In this document: in pieces, positions 55,267 to 64,000 of the stretch
How positions within the stretch are numbered: position 1 is the first letter of the stretch
Layout of the letters: every line of letters begins with the position of its first letter
Assembly: GCF_026262505.1 (NCBI RefSeq)
Contig: NC_067206.1
Location: 31,015,896 to 31,079,895 of the forward strand
Reading direction: 5' to 3'
DNA length: 64,000 bases
DNA from: Trichomonas vaginalis G3
Taxonomy: Eukaryota; Parabasalia; Trichomonadida; Trichomonadidae
Program-made: the position numbers and the translations under genes
The notes under the pieces: model-generated
What the model was told of the DNA's origin: nothing
The model's input: only the letters and a program-made list of their open reading frames with translations
Database searches by the model: none

Positions 55267-55562
55267 CCCAATGAAATAAGGCATAAAAATATCATAGCAT
55301 AATTATTGGATAAATGCATTAATAAATTATTTATATCATAATGAGAAAAAATCAAAATAAGAAAATGAGCATAATAATAATTTAATTAAAAACAAAAACA
55401 ATAAATAAAATGTAATTTTCGTTAATCAAAGTCATCAATGTCTTCGTCTTCTGATTCCCATTCGGACTTGAAAACTTTATAATCTCCTCCTGGTACACTC
55501 TGAATGGATTTTTTGTATTTGTTCTGTTTTTAGAACCTTTTGTAACAGTTTTTGTTTCAATA

Positions 55563-56711
55563 TCATTTTGGAGTAACAATTCTCTTCAAATGATTTGACA
55601 CAATCTTCTGGAAGTGGGGAAGATGTAATGCTTTTTGTATATCTCCGAGAAAATGCTCTGGATCATTCCATTCTAAGATTGCAACGTTAACTCTAATGTT
55701 AATGTTCTTCCAGGCTCTTGATTTTGTCCAAATAGCATGCAATTTTGGAGTTAAACGCTTCATTCATGCAGGTAGATCCAATGGAAGAAACTTTGGAAAC
55801 TATGGGTGTCCATTTGTGAACCCAGTCATAGAGCATGAATTGAAGTTGGTCGAATTGACACCTTTTTGCCATTCAAAAGCATTTGTAATTGTGCGGTTCG
55901 CAAAAAGAATGATTGCCTACGTAATGGTAGACACAATTCTCCCACATTTTCGTACGTTTGTCAATATTTTCTTCGGCAAACATGACCAAAGCCACATACT
56001 TAGGCTTGCATTCAGACCCCAGAAAGGTCTCTCTATTTTTTCAATCTTCTGAGTCTTGTCGTTGAAAACTTCAACTGTCTTATGAGAAGCTGAGAACTTT
56101 GTAAAATCTTTTGAGATATTTTTTGATACATGACCTGGATCGAATCTTTCAAGATGAGAGACGCCAAATTCTTTAAAGACAGAGACACTTTTGTTATCTC
56201 GGTCTTTAATAATCTCTTTAACATCTTTCAAGATATTGTATTTCTTTAATTGCTTCAAGATGATTCGAGTTCCAGCACTTTCCATATTGTTGGAAGCTCC
56301 GGAATACTGAGCATGCTGTCTGTTTCCACCAATATGGTTGATGTTCACGCATGCAAGAACTCTTTTTGTGACAGCATCGAGCGCAGTTACTGTACAACTT
56401 GGCGAGTTTCGCCTGTGCGTCCATCTTGCATCAATGGATAAGTAACCACTGAAGGACTTTCTCGACAGCATTAGGGAAATACTTTTAAGTCTTCTAATCT
56501 TATCGTCACAAAATCTCTGTTGTCTCATGACACCACTCTTCACAGGGGGCTTAGTTCCACAAAGAGAAAGAAAGCGAGCACCTTTTGTATATGGCATTCC
56601 GGTCATTATGCAAGCACCAAGCATCTGTCGCGCTGAGAGTCGACGACGTTCGTGGAGTAAAATGTTATGCATTGCCTTTGTTTTCCGTTTTGGGTGAACA
56701 ATATGGCCCAT
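55563..56711 (-). pseudogene. Kolobok-type transposase, broken
   Basis: ATG 56711 opens 264 codons with a DDE-type core: GYLSIDARWTHRRNSPSCTVTALD (first Asp), VNINHIGGNRQHAQYSGASNNMESAGTRIIL (the conserved Y/H-x-G-S-x-x-ME-x-x-G block), KEIIKDRDNKSVSVF (second Asp) and HLERFDPGHVSKNI. The frame ends at 55917, but a neighbouring phase continues YVGNHSFCEPHNYKCF and, after a TGA, FDQLQFMLYDWVHKWTPI, the His/Cys-rich C-terminal part of such transposases. At least one frame change and further stops are therefore present, so it is inactive. Confidence 0.75.
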
Positions 56712-58034
56712 ACAACAACAAAAAAATGAAATCCCGCCAAAAGTGAAAATTGAATAAAAAGTAATAATTAATAAATATATACTATATCATTAGATGAATA
56801 TTTTGGAATAACATTTTAAAATCGAGGTTTTTCAATGGATAACGGTTCAATCAAAAATTTGACCCCATTTTAGAATCTACATTAAAAATGGAACATTTCT
56901 GTCGTTTCAAAATTCCAAAATAACGTTTCTATTCCTCTCAAAAGTAAAAATAAACTTTATTGGGGAAAAAATATTTTTATTTTCCAAAAAAAAATGAAAA
57001 CCTTAAATGCAAATCTAATTTTGATGCTTTTGTTTGTGATTTTTTGGATTTCGAAAAAAATTTGAAAATTCAGACAAGTTACCATTAACACTAATACGTT
57101 TCAGCGAGTCGGTCCCATCAGAGAAATTTTCATAAATCGGCGATATAATTTATTATTTCAGCAAAATATTCTCAGATCCAACTAGAATAAGGTCAAATTA
57201 TACAAATTTAGCAAAGGCTAGTTATCCTACCTATTCAATTAACTTTAATTTTAAATAATTCAAGACAATTCTCAAAATTACCTTAATAATCGCGTTCTCT
57301 TCGCAAAATGACGATTCATCATTCACTACCAGCATAACTGAGGGCTTGTGCTCACAGAATAATACAGATAATTTACTTATTAATGCAAAATTTAGTACCA
57401 AAAGGTAATCATAGAAGATACAAAAAAAGTTTCTTTATTTTGATTGCTGATTTTATTTCTTCTAAAATTTACCAAATCTAAAAAATCCAAAATTGAATGC
57501 TATTGAATTTCATGTTTATGTAACATATACTATTTATTATATAAGGAATAAAAATTTTATAGTTTTAATCAAAAATAAAGGTGTACTAAATGCATACAAA
57601 ACAAGGTATTTTTTACTCATCCAAAATATGTTAACAGTGCTATTTATATAATCAATATCCGAATTTCGAAATCATTTTGATGAAATCTTTATTTTAAAAT
57701 TGAGTTGACTGTTAAAATCACCCGAGAAGAGGGATTATCTCAATGAAAAGTACATAAAATAGCAAACGCACAAGATGGCACTATGCAGCTTTATATTGTT
57801 ATACAGGATGAACATATAAAATGTTTGGAAAACACTTACTTCGTTCTACAAATGTGTATCTCTTTATATCAAAGATTCTTCTCAAATTATTGAGAGACTT
57901 CTCTCAAAAAAAGGAAAATTTGATAACTAAAAAAAATTATGGCATAACCTCTCGTTTTGCATAGATATATATTTACATGGTCACAGAGCTTATTTTCATT
58001 GTCAAAACTTAAAAATTTTTAGTGGACTATACCC

Positions 58035-58038
58035 TTAA
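58035..58038. other. TTAA target site, right copy
   Basis: TTAA follows ACTATACCC directly and matches 54491-54494. Confidence 0.75.
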
Positions 58039-58862
58039 ACGTCGAGATATGAGTATAAATAAAAATATACTTATATCTTCAATTCAAAAAAGATTCTTTC
58101 AAATCAGATAAATTTGAAAAATTAAAAAATATATAAATTAGTTTTATACTCATGGATATTGCCCAATAATTCACCAATCTTATTTTTGAATTCAATTTTT
58201 ATGTGTTTGAAATGTCAAAAGAGGATAATAAAAATTTATTAATAATAAATTATCTACGGACTCTCAGCATTCAAATCGATTGCAATTAAATACTCTCAAA
58301 TCATTTGATATAAATTGAACAAGTATTTATCATTACATGATTGTAGATCAATGATTACAATTAATTATTTTTTTACAAATTTTCTTCTGTAAAAATTGTG
58401 AATTTCTCAAACAAGTGTCAAAAATACATTTTGACATAAGATCCAAAATTAATATCTCTCTTAAATTATTAAGTTTCCCACATCTGCTAAATTTTATTAA
58501 GTTTACAAAATTCTTTCAAATCATATCGTTATACTTCATTCAATTCCTTCTAAATCAAATTAGCTTATTCATGACCTATCTATATAAATATTCTAATTTC
58601 ACATTTCAATTGTAAATGGTCTTCTCGTCATCAAAATTGTACATTTTTATAATGTTACCGAGCTTACATTTCTATATACTACGGCTTATGGTTGTTTAAA
58701 ATCAAAAGACTCCTTAATTATTAACTGATTTTTTAATTTTTTTTTCAGATCAAAGTTAATCTTAATATTAAAAAGAGTATTTAATTACCATACAATAGAT
58801 TTATAAACAAATATCAAATATTAACAAATATATACAAAACTATATTTCTATAATTAACACGG
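58039..58862. other. intergenic, nothing recognised
   Basis: Very AT-rich DNA between the transposon and the 3' end of the adenylyl cyclase gene. A 66-codon frame (58415-58615) is compositionally random. Confidence 0.5.
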
Positions 58863-61800
58863 CTAATTCTGGAAACATCCAAGGGTTCCACTGAACACCG
58901 GGATATTCGGTTTGACATAGTAAGTTAGCTGCTTTCCTTTTCCTTTCAAGAAAGTTTCTCCGCATTGAGTTACTTCGCAGTTCATTCCTTTAACCAAATC
59001 AAGGGTGGCTTGTGATATGTGAACTTTGTTTACATCGCTGGTACTTTGTAATCTTGCTGCAACGTTAATAACATCTCCGATAATATCGAAGGCAGGTTTA
59101 TCTGTTCCGAGAACACCAGCAATGATTGGCCCTCCTGAGTTCACACCAACTCTGATTTGTAGGTTAGCAGAAAGCCGTAAGTTAATTTCTTCAAGAATAT
59201 TCACTATTTCTTGTCCAAATAATACGGCTTGCTCTGCATGCTGCTCTGGATTAACTTCTGGGTTGAAAAGACCAGCAGCAGCCATATAAATGTCTCCAAT
59301 TAGCTTAATCTTCAAAATCATGTTGTATTTCGCCGAAATTTTATCAATACAAGCGAAATAATATGACAAATTGGACATAATATCTTGTGGTGATAAGTTC
59401 TTTGAGCACTCTGAGAACTTGTTGATGTCAATGAAAATAATTGTTGCTGAATTAACAGTAAACGTAATATCTTTCTCTCCTTTGTTGAGTTGGACAACAA
59501 TATCACGTGGTAAGATCTGATATAACAACTTTTCTGACTTAGCTTTGGCTTCTTCAGCCTGCTTTTTCTGATTTACTAAAGAAGTTTGGTCTCTCAAGAT
59601 GAAAACAAATGAGTTAACATCACTATTGGACTCCTTTTTGATCCCAATTATTGTAACATGAACAGGAACTTCTTTACCCGAATCTGCAATAATATTATAA
59701 TCATCTTCGTAAAAAGCGGAGCTTTGACCGTTTCTGATCTGATCTATCTTCAAGCTAATCTTAGGATTATCATCATTTGCGAAGAACGATGCAATGTTTT
59801 GACCTAAAATTTGATCAGCGGTGTAACCAATCAAAGAACTGACAGAGTTATTAGCAATTTCGACAACACCATGGATATTTGTGCAGAATATGGACTCATT
59901 GGCGTTCTTTATGATAGATTCTTCAATTGATAACTTTTCTGCTTTACTTTGTTCTTTTCCTTTAAGGAACATCTTCTCAAAAGCTTTAGAATTGACTAAA
60001 GCATAAGGCGAGAACCTTTTCAGGATCATTAGAGCAGCTTTATACGTTCCTGCTCTATTTAAGTGATAAAAGAAACAAATTATTCCAAAAGCAGTAAGAA
60101 GAATGACTGTTATAACAATGAAAACTATCATAAGATTCTTTTCTTCGACGATTCTGTCTTCACTTAAGTCAATCAACAAAGAATTTATCTGTTTCATGCG
60201 CCAATACATTCTATAATTGGTTATATATAGTGTGTTAACAAGCTCTGAGTTGTATTGGCTGTTTTCTGTATGATTTAGTTTGATTGACTCAATAATATTT
60301 TTGGCGAACGAGACATAGATGCTTACTTGCTGATGAGCAGATGCATTAGCATAGTATTCTTGTGGAGTTGCTGTTTCATTCGATAATTCTGAATCCTTAA
60401 TATTCAATTCATCCAATTTTTTGCTGTATCCTGTACAAGGAGGAGATGTGGTAGTTCCATCAACTAAGTTCTGATCAGCTTCAACGAATTTTTCTATAAT
60501 GTATTCTGATTTTGTTATCAAATTCTCCAAAGTGTTGCTTGTAAACAGTTGCGGACTTCTGTCTGTCATTACTAACATAAGGAGAAGGTTAGATGACTCG
60601 GCGGCCAAAGAAAGTCTCAAAGAAGAATATTGGTTCCAATTTGAAAGATCTTTAATGTCACTGTTAGTTTTCATCGTTGAATCACACCCAATATAACATA
60701 TAACGAGCAAAATAATAGTGGCTAAACAGATTGCCAAAATCAAGAAAATCGAACTTTTGCTTTCTCCGTGGAAATCAGCTGATCTGATATCTTCTGTTTC
60801 TTTGGCTTTGTATATCATTTCTTTTGCCTCATTTTTGGTCTTCAAATCGAAGGAATGAATAATATTTATCACATCCTTCAAATTTTTATCGATAAGTATA
60901 TGAATGACTATGAAAGGAACAAAAGAAATAATAAACACAGCAACAGGAATCACGTATTTGACAATTTCTATCGTTTTTGTTGCTGATGAATACGCACCTT
61001 CAAAATATTCGTTCAGTTCAGAATACAAAGCAGCAGAACTGTTGTAGAATGCCATTAGATTTGATGCTATCTCACAAAAGTCCGGACTAAACAAAATTGA
61101 GGCAATATCTGTTATTGTTTTTGAAGAGAAATATCTTTGGTTAGAGATGAAATCGGATATGATCGATGCCAATGACATGCTCGCCTGAGGTGAATCTGTC
61201 AATACTTGGCCTGTTGGGTTGCACATTCTCATTGACGATTTATCTTCAATGAAATGGCTAGCGAATTTGCTAACATTGCCACCTACGAGACCAATGTTGG
61301 TCAAAGAGTTGATCATATCTTGGAATTCAGTAGCGGCTAAAGTTGTAAAATTCAATAAATCAGTTAAATTATTGGAATAGGGGTCAAAGAAAGGCCGATC
61401 ATCATCCATAAGCATAGATTTCATCGTTGTTAGTAGTTGAATTGCTTTTGCGTCACCTTTGAACAAAAACATCATCAAATCAGCACTGGCAATGGAAGTA
61501 TAGAAGCGTGTGAGTGCCAGAGCCTCAACATGACGCATTGAATCAACTCTAGAGTTAAGGATTGTCTTAATATAGAACCAGACCGCCAAAAAAAAGATCG
61601 GAATGAAAATAATTATGAAAATTGTGAGGAATTTGATGGATCTTATGGGAGGAGTCAATCTCTGGTCTAATGTTCTTTGAAGGGCCAACCTTGGCCTTGC
61701 ATGGCTGATTGAAATTGATCCAATATGATCTTCTATTTCATTATCTAACTCTGATTCAAAAGATTCTTCAAAGGAGTGATTAGAAGTCTTTGTATTATTC

Positions 61801-63608
61801 AACGTTGCAGAGATGTTAGGGTTTGGAACTGGTTCATCTGAGGCTGGTTTATTTTTAATTACATTTCCTTGAAGATCCAAGATTTTCTCAGTCAAATACT
61901 TCGGGAACGCTCTGACCATTGATCTGAAAGGCAAATCTATGCAGAAATTCGCTCCAAGTTCTATAATTTCCTGACGATGCTTCATTTTTATACAGTTTAC
62001 GAAGTCACATTCAGCTTCACAAAGATATCTTGCGTATTCATCGCAGAATCTGTTGTTATTTGGAGCATTCATGATTGCTTCTTTCCAAATAACTCTGGCC
62101 ATTCTTGTTTTTTCGTAGAAATTCTCCAAATAACTAGGGGTAACACTCATAGAATCAATGGCTCCGCGACAAATCATCTCGCATTGGCGACTTACTGTTT
62201 TAATTTCAATTAATTTTAATTTTGATTGCGTCGAAATTGAAAAAGTACGTAATGTCTTGGAGTGTTCTATCTGGTATATTAAGAATCTTGTGGTCCAGTG
62301 AGGATCTCTCTTGGCAAGTAACATCATTTCGATTTTATTTTGTAATCTTGTCTCTTTCGGGAAGAAATTGACAAGTTGGAGACACATACATAGAACACGT
62401 TCGGAATTGAACCGTTCCAGGAGGTAGTTGACGTAACTCCAGTTATAAAAGCATACACAATAATATTGAAAACCGAGTTTGAGGTATCTGAGTGCTTTAT
62501 CTTCATATTTGCATAGTCCAAGTTCATCATAATATGCATTATACTCATCCTGGTTTTGTTTTATTACATTTAACTGTCTTCTGACTTTCCTATAATATAA
62601 TATGAAATAAATCAAAAGAACACCAGAAAGACTTGACAAAACAATGGCTGATACTAATAAAGGAACATAATATTTGATGGCTGGAACAAATGTTGCTAAA
62701 ATTGTGACAAAATCTCCAACAGCACAAGCCCAGTGCCACGCAACGCCCATCGATTGGAATATAATATCGACAAAAGTTACTACCGATAACATGTAATATC
62801 CCAGGTATAAAAATGCGAGGCAATGTATTGCTATTAGAAAGACTGGAGCCCAATATTCGAAAAGATTTAAGATAAAGAATACAACTATGGAGCAAAAGTT
62901 GAATATAAGTAATCTAGTCATTAATTCTGGATCAAAGTTGAGTAAAGGGCCTTTAGTTATGACAATTGATTTTCCAGCAAAACGATGAATCATAATGAAC
63001 GAAGAAACCATGTAGATATATGAGAATAAGAAAAATATAAATGAAAATATGATTTTGACGCTACTTTCGCCATTTGCAATTTTTGTAAAAGTTTCTAAAG
63101 AACCAATCATCGCAGGCATATTTATCCAAACCAAGATCGTATCGTAGTATAGTCTGATTGGATAATTTAGAATATTAACGAATTTACGTTGATACTTGAA
63201 GTAAACTAATTGAAAAACTATTAAAAATATTGTTGCCAGACTAATAATAAAGATGACTAGTGATACGTAAAAGTAATTATTTTCCGATCCTTGTTTATCG
63301 ATGAAAAATAGCAAAAGATGGATCCATCTCATTACTGGTTTATCGTGAAAACCATCCATATATTTCAACCAAGGCCAGGAACATATGTATAAACAATCGC
63401 CAAAGTATAAGAAGAGAAACGGGTAGGCAAAAATGACAGGTATAAGATTTTGTTGGAAAATTGAGTAAAATAAAGGAAAATGGGAGTCAAAAAAGCCTTT
63501 ATGAACAGTTAATTCCACAGCCTGATTATTATTATAATCAGTTGATATGGAATTAGCTGCTGCTCCGTTCATAAATGTTTTCCCCTCTAAAAAATATTTT
63601 TTATTCAT
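58863..63608 (-). CDS. receptor-type adenylyl cyclase, intact, 1581 residues
   Basis: The N-terminal third has about eight membrane helices (residues 50-345), then a cytosolic stretch with ARVIWKEAIMNAPNN and YARYLCEAECDF blocks. A second region follows with four helices (near FLTIFIIIFIPIFFLAVWF, VIPVAVFIISFVPF, IFLILAICLATIILLVI and IVFIVITVILLTAFGII) and large loops between them. A PAS domain (about 1230-1345; NSVSSLIGYTADQILGQNIASFF) precedes the class III cyclase core (about 1387-1566). Metal Asp residues are in FIDINKF and LIGDIYMAA; Lys in KIKLIGD and Asp in FDIIGD are the ATP-selecting pair, and NVAAR supplies the transition-state Asn and Arg. It should make cAMP at a membrane in response to an unknown signal. 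Trichomonads have a large expanded family of such proteins. A broken paralog lies at 32499-37207 in opposite orientation. Confidence 0.93.
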   Translation of the reverse strand: MNKKYFLEGKTFMNGAAANSISTDYNNNQAVELTVHKGFFDSHFPLFYSIFQQNLIPVIFAYPFLFLYFGDCLYICSWPWLKYMDGFHDKPVMRWIHLLLFFIDKQGSENNYFYVSLVIFIISLATIFLIVFQLVYFKYQRKFVNILNYPIRLYYDTILVWINMPAMIGSLETFTKIANGESSVKIIFSFIFFLFSYIYMVSSFIMIHRFAGKSIVITKGPLLNFDPELMTRLLIFNFCSIVVFFILNLFEYWAPVFLIAIHCLAFLYLGYYMLSVVTFVDIIFQSMGVAWHWACAVGDFVTILATFVPAIKYYVPLLVSAIVLSSLSGVLLIYFILYYRKVRRQLNVIKQNQDEYNAYYDELGLCKYEDKALRYLKLGFQYYCVCFYNWSYVNYLLERFNSERVLCMCLQLVNFFPKETRLQNKIEMMLLAKRDPHWTTRFLIYQIEHSKTLRTFSISTQSKLKLIEIKTVSRQCEMICRGAIDSMSVTPSYLENFYEKTRMARVIWKEAIMNAPNNNRFCDEYARYLCEAECDFVNCIKMKHRQEIIELGANFCIDLPFRSMVRAFPKYLTEKILDLQGNVIKNKPASDEPVPNPNISATLNNTKTSNHSFEESFESELDNEIEDHIGSISISHARPRLALQRTLDQRLTPPIRSIKFLTIFIIIFIPIFFLAVWFYIKTILNSRVDSMRHVEALALTRFYTSIASADLMMFLFKGDAKAIQLLTTMKSMLMDDDRPFFDPYSNNLTDLLNFTTLAATEFQDMINSLTNIGLVGGNVSKFASHFIEDKSSMRMCNPTGQVLTDSPQASMSLASIISDFISNQRYFSSKTITDIASILFSPDFCEIASNLMAFYNSSAALYSELNEYFEGAYSSATKTIEIVKYVIPVAVFIISFVPFIVIHILIDKNLKDVINIIHSFDLKTKNEAKEMIYKAKETEDIRSADFHGESKSSIFLILAICLATIILLVICYIGCDSTMKTNSDIKDLSNWNQYSSLRLSLAAESSNLLLMLVMTDRSPQLFTSNTLENLITKSEYIIEKFVEADQNLVDGTTTSPPCTGYSKKLDELNIKDSELSNETATPQEYYANASAHQQVSIYVSFAKNIIESIKLNHTENSQYNSELVNTLYITNYRMYWRMKQINSLLIDLSEDRIVEEKNLMIVFIVITVILLTAFGIICFFYHLNRAGTYKAALMILKRFSPYALVNSKAFEKMFLKGKEQSKAEKLSIEESIIKNANESIFCTNIHGVVEIANNSVSSLIGYTADQILGQNIASFFANDDNPKISLKIDQIRNGQSSAFYEDDYNIIADSGKEVPVHVTIIGIKKESNSDVNSFVFILRDQTSLVNQKKQAEEAKAKSEKLLYQILPRDIVVQLNKGEKDITFTVNSATIIFIDINKFSECSKNLSPQDIMSNLSYYFACIDKISAKYNMILKIKLIGDIYMAAAGLFNPEVNPEQHAEQAVLFGQEIVNILEEINLRLSANLQIRVGVNSGGPIIAGVLGTDKPAFDIIGDVINVAARLQSTSDVNKVHISQATLDLVKGMNCEVTQCGETFLKGKGKQLTYYVKPNIPVFSGTLGCFQN

Positions 63609-64000
63609 AACGTAGATATTTGAAATTATTGAGCATTTGTATTTTTGAGAAAAGATTCTTCAACGAAGGAAATTTTTTGATAATATTTCCATATTGGATA
63701 TGTTACATTATTTTTAAATTATATTGATAATTGAAATCAGATACATTTACACAAAATTAATTTAGATTTAAGGTGTTTATGCTATGAAGATATCACTTGA
63801 ATTTTTTACAAATTAAATGGAATTGACTGAATATTTTATTCGAACTTTACAATTTTAAGCCCCATCTACAAATCACTATAATATGCTTTTTAAAACGAGA
63901 CGTCGAAAAAAACATTTGAAAAATTGAGATTATATACAAATCTAGAAAACTCATTAAATCACGATGTACTATTTATATACAATCTTTTGATTTTCATCGA
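63609..64000. other. upstream region of the cyclase gene
   Basis: AT-rich promoter-side sequence with TCAAT and TCAAA initiator-like sites about 15-30 bases before the cyclase ATG. No other gene reaches the window edge. Confidence 0.4.

Larger units (their letters stand above)
54495..58034. mobile_element. Kolobok-like DNA transposon, 3.5 kb, decayed
   Basis: The ends are GGGTATAGT and ACTATACCC, flanked by TTAA on both sides. Terminal inverted repeats of about 107 bp (54495-54601 and 57928-58034) are roughly 75 percent alike, sharing GAGAGGTTA-GCCATAAT. A Kolobok-type transposase lies on the minus strand inside. TTAA targets are used by Kolobok and piggyBac; the transposase motifs favour Kolobok. 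A second, hairpin-rich element (54743-55266) has inserted into it. Divergence of the ends and breaks in the gene show it is old and inactive. Confidence 0.82.

Overview
The window is protist nuclear DNA, most likely from a trichomonad (Trichomonas vaginalis or a close relative). Evidence: the DNA is AT-rich, genes sit on both strands with almost no introns, and the one convincing intron (1072-1176, minus strand) carries the trichomonad signals GTATGT at the 5' site and ACTAACACACAG at the 3' site. Short 5' leaders with TCA-type initiators (for example A4019, 15 bases before an ATG) fit the same group, as do the families present: ankyrin, Sel1, HEAT, large receptor-type adenylyl cyclases, furin-like cysteine-rich proteins, TTLL and S1/P1 nuclease. 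The species cannot be fixed from the sequence alone.

Layout. 0-6 kb: a spliced CLK/DYRK-type kinase, then two possible sugar-modification genes (membrane-anchored SDR-like; GT-A glycosyltransferase) separated by about 1 kb of roughly 15 back-to-back hairpins. 6-14 kb: an S1/P1-type nuclease, a decayed beta-helix surface-protein gene, an interrupted ankyrin gene and a large gene read as Mediator subunit MED12. 14-20 kb: a 1.36-kb near-perfect palindromic element with 8-bp target duplication, a glycine-rich/furin-like cell-surface gene and a stop-interrupted EF-hand gene. 20-31 kb: HEAT protein, Sel1 protein, interrupted amino-acid transporter, TTLL ligase, Rab-like GTPase and a coiled-coil protein. 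32-41 kb: a broken adenylyl cyclase, an interrupted MATE transporter and coronin. 43.2-46.7 kb: a 3.4-kb DNA transposon with about 905-bp terminal inverted repeats, a DDE integrase-type transposase and a 15-bp target duplication. 47-54 kb: a broken PH-ankyrin gene, a heparinase-like lyase, a secreted protein and an interrupted kinase. 54.5-58 kb: a Kolobok-like transposon flanked by TTAA, with a second hairpin-rich element nested inside. 58.9-63.6 kb: an intact 1581-residue receptor-type adenylyl cyclase, paralogous to the broken copy.

The genes do not form operons. Coherent themes are signalling (kinases, cAMP, Rab, EF-hand), cytoskeleton (coronin, TTLL), surface and secreted proteins, and transport. 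Seven otherwise well-preserved genes each carry one in-frame stop, always TAA or TAG, which most simply means a crop of young pseudogenes. The most unusual structure is the recurrent hairpin-array architecture, seen between two genes, inside each arm of the long palindrome, and inside the nested element.
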